A DNA stretch of 64,000 nt, from positions 13,450,198 through 13,514,197 of the forward strand of contig NC_087377.1 of assembly GCF_963675165.1 (NCBI RefSeq). The letters run 5' to 3'. Source of the DNA: Halichondria panicea. Taxonomy: Eukaryota > Porifera > Demospongiae > Suberitida > Halichondriidae. Under the pieces are notes generated by a model, which was not told the origin of the DNA, did no database searches, and saw only the letters and a program-made list of their open reading frames with translations. How positions within the stretch are numbered: position 1 is the stretch's first letter; each line of letters begins with the position of its first letter. The translations under genes were made by a program, and so were the position numbers. This document shows, piece by piece, positions 59,824 through 64,000 of the stretch.

Positions 59824-60353
59824 CTGTGAAGAATTTTTAACTACTAAGCAAAATATTTTATTCTAAGCACACCGTCCACGAGCATTTTTGATTAGGCACT
59901 CAACTATGGCACATCCAGTCAAATCTACACTTTAATGGTCACAGATTTCACTGCATGCAAAAATCCCATCACCCACTCACCACTTTGTGGATGCGCTGCT
60001 CTACCAGCTGCACTCCCCTGGTCTGTGTGACCACCCTCCAGGTCTCCTGAGAGTAGAGCCTCACACCTTCAGCCGCATAATACCTGAGGGGGAGGGAGAG
60101 ATACATAGTGAAATACAGTGGAACAATAAACAAAGAACCTTCAGAGAAAAGGGATACTGTACTGATAAGAAAAATGCTTCCGTGTCGTAAATATCAATAA
60201 ACATAAAAATATAAGTGTCGTACTATAAGAGAGAGGAGGAACAATATAAGAAGGCTAGGCTTAACCAATTATGATAACACAGTAATTTAAATAATAGCGA
60301 AAAATATTTGGGTTCTATAATAACAGGCCTATAAGATGCAAAAATATATTGTG

Positions 60354-60442
60354 TACACTGCATGGCATGTATGGTGATGTTGGTGTGTACACTGTATGGT
60401 GGTGATGGTGTGTACACTGTATGGTGATGTTGGTGTGTGTAC
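60354..60442. repeat. Minisatellite, about 30-bp unit, three copies
   Basis: Units of the form 'tgtgtacactgtatggtgat' plus 'gttgg', with one unit carrying an insertion. Confidence 0.8.
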
Positions 60443-60699
60443 ATAAAAAAGCTGTTTAAGCAAACTAGACGCTATCAAGGACTGCTTTCACTGTAATGAG
60501 ACAGTGGTTGAAAAATAATAGGTTAAAACTTGTAGGCGATTTTCGAAGGCGACAAAAAACACTGTTTTCTAATCGATATAATAATTGCTTTATATATATA
60601 TAGCTTCACGATCATGATGTTATAATAAAGTCATTACAGTAACGGTGTATCCGTTTTGCCACTATGTGCGGGATGAATGCTCTCTATTAGCATCTTGTT

Positions 60700-61080
60700 A
60701 TAATTATGCCTCGAGGCGTAGCCGCACGAGGGATACGGTAAAGCTGACTGTGTGTGTGTCTGTGTGTGTGTGTGTGTCTGTTCCAGCTGTAACTGCTCAA
60801 CGGTTGCAATGCGACGAAAACTAACAGCTTCTATAGGCTTCTAGCCACGTTCTCTTGGATTTTGATTTGTGGATTAGCAAACTAAAGCTTCTTTCTCGAG
60901 TTATGGCTAGTTTGACTCACATTGAAGGCTGTTGCAGTCTCTTCAGAATCTTTCATAGCATCATCTGTCCGCACAAACTTTCTATTCAACATATGAGTTA
61001 GCCTTGCACTAAAGCGCTAGCTTTTTGTTAGCTACAAGACTCAGAAAATACCTGTTAAAACAGCTAGCTAGCAGTAGCCA
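60700..61080 (+). repeat. Interspersed (GT)n repeat family, longest copy
   Basis: Starts 'ttatgcctcgaggcgtagcc', GT core about 60749-60777, then 'ccagctgtaactgctcaacg', 'cttctttctcgagttatggc', 'gaaggctgttgcag' and 'cactaaagcgctagct'. Order is shared with 14789-15118 and in part with 47341-47720. No coding potential. Confidence 0.7.
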
Positions 61081-61159
61081 TTTGTGAAATTGATCTCTTT
61101 GGACACACCCTTTAATTATTCCTATGGATGTAATGCGCATGCGCGCTCATTCCCCAGAT

Positions 61160-61550
61160 CCAGATCCTCCTGGCAGAATCATATTTTTCTTGAGGGCCTG
61201 GTAAGCCACAAAACACTACTATAGATAACAATATGCATGTACACAAGTCTTTTCTTCTTAAATATTATAATTATACACTGCATGAACTACAGATCCAATT
61301 TTTTTCTTTCTTGAGGTCCTGGTATTAAAGCCACATAATACAACAATAGATGCATGTAATAAGTCTTTTCTTCTCAGTGACTTTATATAGATAAGCTAAC
61401 TTTATGAAATAATTATGCACTTCCGCTTATAATTAATTGAAAACAAAATCTTCTTCTTTGTTGCTTCCTAGATCCTTGAGGTCCTGGTATAAGCAGCCAC
61501 AAAACACAACAATGATACCATAATTATACAATTGCAAGTCAGTTTTAGAC
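61160..61550. repeat. Tandem repeat of about 130-150 bp, three inexact units
   Basis: Each unit has 'agatcc', 'ttgaggtcctggtat' (or 'ttgagggcctggtaa'), 'gccacaaaacac' and an 'aagtctttt'-like end. Units start near 61165, 61300 and 61468. Function unknown. Confidence 0.6.
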
Positions 61551-62460
61551 AGATTATTTTATACACTTTTCCTCTTCTATACTTTCTCTTCTATACTTTT
61601 GAGCGAAAGCAAATCATGGCGAGAGGCATTAGCACAGCGCCAGCTTGAACACTAGTTTCAACAGCAATTAGCCAAGTATATATATTGGATCAGAAACGCA
61701 GTGAGTGCATGAGTCAATGGAGTTAGGTCATTGCATGGTCAACGCATTTTCCAAGCATGCATGCAGGATAATGGTCTTTTCATACAAAATTACCTGTATT
61801 GAAAGTTGTATCTATACAACTTTCAAGAAGAAGCTTTATGCATTGTATGTGTCCAAACACGCACGCTATGTGCAAGGGAGTATAGCCATTGATCGTCTTT
61901 AGGTTGATTGTGCATGTTCAGTACATGCATCATGCTTTAGTAGTTCCTTTATTAATTAATTGTGAGTTGTTATTGCAGCATGCTTTGTGAAGTGTGCTAT
62001 ACCTAGTAGGTGATTCTGGAAAGATATAGTTTGGATTAGCTCCTTGGGCTAAGAGAAGTACAGTAGACTCTCGTTAATCCGGTCACCCTTGGGACCATGC
62101 AGCTTGGCCAGAATAGCGAGGTGGCTGCAGCTCAGGAAATAGCCGCGGCCTAAAAACGACCTTACCTCGAATCTAATGACTATTTTTGCGGTTCTTGTCT
62201 CGAGGATAATGTAGGATAATGATCATTCTGTTATATTGGGTGTGGTTGAGCAAATAAAATTGGATCTTGGCTAGTGTTCTTCAAAACGCTGTATCTGATT
62301 CTCTGCATTCGCTTGACCAAATTGTTTATCCAGTTGCCTAGAATGTGCAAGAGATAGTATACACATTATATAACATAGGAGTTAGAAGCCGCAAAAACGA
62401 AAATTGATCTATGTAAACGTCATTAACCACACGCTTCCGTTGCCAACACTATCCTTAACC
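61551..62460. other. Spacer with a solo receptor-upstream block
   Basis: About 61599-61640 repeats the block found upstream of genes B and G ('gagcgaaagcaaatcatggc', then 'gcattagcacagcg'). No receptor exon was recognised in the 2.4 kb that follow. Around 62062-62085 'cagtagactctcgttaatcc' looks like a lone pogo-type end. Confidence 0.45.
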
Positions 62461-63540
62461 TAGCCTCGATCCCAGGCCGAGTTTTCGCTTTTATAACGGT
62501 TAGGCAAACATGGTACTAGTTGTCTGCGCATGCGTCAGTCGTTCGTCAGATTCTGACCAATGGATATTCTCGTTCACTTTCGTGACATTTATATTCGTGT
62601 ACTATCGTGTACTAGAAGTCAGTTCCCGTTTTATCATTATTGGAATCGATTGGAATGGCTCTTAGCTGAAGCTTCTCTCTTCTCTGAAGCTTATTCTGAA
62701 GACTGAACAACAAGGGAAGAGGTATAAAGCTTTGTCAAGCTTGTTAAGGTCAGATATTTTTGTGTGGGCCCTATGGCCGGCTATGCTATCAAGTCTTGTT
62801 CATGTTTGGCAAGAATGTAGGTAGACTATAGTTTCATCATTAATATGGTGGATCAAGTGAAGAGTGTGAGCTAGAGAACTTGGTGCTGCCATCATCAGCT
62901 CGTCGACAATGACACTATAACCGAGAAATTTAATATGTATAGATCTACACGTATTTAAAATGTCTACTTCTCTGTACAGGAGCAATGGCTAATATCCAGC
63001 TATCCCAACAGTGCTCCTCTTGGCTATACTAACGGACGAGACTGGACAGTTTGAGGTAAGGGTTTAACCGTCTTTGGTTTCTTTTAATATTGTCCTATAC
63101 TCACAGACACAGGACTGGAGTATGACCTGCTCATTCGAGCGTTGCTGGGTAGCTCAGAGACATCAAGAGAATCTACGTTTTCTCAAGCAATGAGTTACGA
63201 GTTGGGGCCTAGAATCAGAGAAGTCCAGCAGGCTGCTAAATCTTTTTGAAACGTAATTTGAAGGCATTCAATCATCCTGAAGTTGCCCTGGGTCACTGTA
63301 ATTGTGCTGCAGCACAACTGGCAACTCCCCAGGCCTTTGTGAAGCAGCTCCCTATGTGCATCTTTTGTGTACTCACTCTGTGCATTTTCTGTGTACAAAT
63401 TTCTATTATTGATTTATTAAATATTTTTGCCGACCACAAATATACAATGAAAATTTGACGCATGCGCAGACAACTAGTACCAGGCCCAGTTGTTCGCCTA
63501 ACCGTTATAAAAGCGAAAACTCGGCCTGGGATCGAGGCTA
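62461..63540 (+). mobile_element. 1.1-kb long-TIR element, copy 2 (MULE-like)
   Basis: Ends inverted, 'tagcctcgatcccaggccga' at the left and its complement at the right. Flanked by a perfect 9-base duplication, 'tccttaacc' (62452-62460 and 63541-63549). The interior matches copy 1 in reverse, including the two exon-like pieces (about 62980-63055 and 63110-63195), but here the frames are disrupted ('ctaatatcc' for 'ctactatcc', extra bases before 'ggactgg'). No transposase. Confidence 0.85.
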
Positions 63541-63796
63541 TCCTTAACCTTGCAAGTTGCTGTGAGTCTGACCTCCTGCAGGCGTGCCTGTGTGATCTCA
63601 GGCTCAGAAGGTCCCCACCTGAGTTCCTCTGACCTGCTGTAGGTGTACCTGTGGCCTCCATGCAGAGTCTCTGCATGTATCTTGTCTAAGCCTTTGTTGC
63701 TGAGTGTCTGAGTGTAGCTATACAGCTCTTGTGTAGGTCCCTATATATAGTTGATAGTTCATACATGATAGTTCATTGGCAGCATACTACCAACTG

Positions 63797-63846
63797 CCTA
63801 GTCGGCAAAGATGCTGAAGTATACATCAGCATCTTTGCCGACTAGG
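63797..63846. repeat. Near-perfect 50-base palindrome
   Basis: Arms 'cctagtcggcaaagatgctg' plus one base (63797-63817 and 63826-63846) pair perfectly; the 8-base centre 'agtataca' is itself nearly self-complementary. It would form a hairpin of about 23 pairs as RNA. It may be a fold-back element or a small-RNA precursor; no evidence favours either. Confidence 0.75.
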
Positions 63847-64000
63847 ATACTTACACAATCATGCAATTAACTATTATAGGTATAATCCCACGAAATTTAC
63901 CAGTCTATATACGGTATATATAGTATAGCTAATTACTCAACATGCACTGCGTACTAAAATCAAGTCTCATGCATGTAACAAACCAGGCAGATATAAAAGT

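Larger units (their letters stand above)
54840..60083 (-). pseudogene. HEAT/ARM-repeat protein gene copy d (broken)
   Basis: Exons on the - strand: 60083-59981 ('YYAAEGVRLYSQETWRVVTQ'), 55767-55681 ('VDFYISQRQAANHAVREAA'), about 55300-55205 (the 'EQGLSETV' exon with TAG and a short internal duplication), about 55150-55105 ('AACLACGNFLGCFPDE', intact here), about 54956-54840 ('DELFPLFLANLEDSIPSV', 5' part broken by inserted bases and TAG). Decayed exons also near 58440-58360, 57230-57150 and 56830-56700 ('EEQLAKELKTSYEIAG'). The long gap between the first two holds a receptor fragment and repeats. The 3' exons seen in copies a and c are missing. Non-functional. Confidence 0.6.

Noticed and set aside
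60354-60442. Possible CRISPR-like array (repeats with spacers)
   Set aside because: Units are adjacent and inexact with no unique spacers, and the genome is eukaryotic. It is a minisatellite.

Overview
The window is animal nuclear DNA: introns with GT-AG borders, AT-rich spacers full of short 'ataattata' motifs, and exons for Ig-like, fibronectin III (FN3) and sushi/CCP domains. The compact genes, receptor tails ending in tyrosine motifs, and a (GT)n repeat family starting near 'tgcctcgg' point to a demosponge, probably Amphimedon queenslandica or a relative. The organism call is inference from style and recall, not from a search.

Main content: a tandem array of single-pass receptor genes on the + strand. 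Five have complete exon sets: B (2407-5398), C (13736-15687), D (20999-23097), E (40016-43661) and G (48451-51405). Pseudogene pieces lie at 1-515, 45311-46559 and 47050-47338. Plan: signal peptide, one Ig-like exon, one FN3 exon, two or three CCP exons, then one exon with the membrane helix and a short tail. Nearly all introns are phase 1. The tail carries YEEV and NQAYG. Between recently duplicated copies the front half of the Ig exon is far more diverged than noncoding flanks, as expected of a recognition receptor family (inference).

Behind several receptor genes, on the - strand, are broken copies of one HEAT/ARM-repeat gene (7.8-10.8, 16.8-19.6, 23.4-26.8, 54.8-60.1 kb). The array seems to have grown by duplication of a [receptor + HEAT gene] unit; 1.78-7.73 kb and 47.64-53.75 kb are a recent pair. 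A second receptor family lies on the - strand: H (30209-32554, Ig-like ectodomain, three hydrophobic exons, tyrosine-rich tail), a fragment of its first exon (33042-33455), and a membrane-proximal fragment (59191-59823). H's tail shares the array genes' motif order.

Mobile DNA is abundant: a decayed DIRS-type retroelement with tyrosine recombinase (about 34.4-39.5 kb), two non-LTR fragments, two 1.1-kb elements with long terminal inverted repeats and 9-bp target duplications that carry exon-like sequence, a deleted piggyBac-like element, a second TTAA-flanked element, a pogo-type MITE and several MITE families. For three of them, unfilled paralogous sites can be read elsewhere in the window. 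No tRNA, rRNA or CRISPR array was seen.
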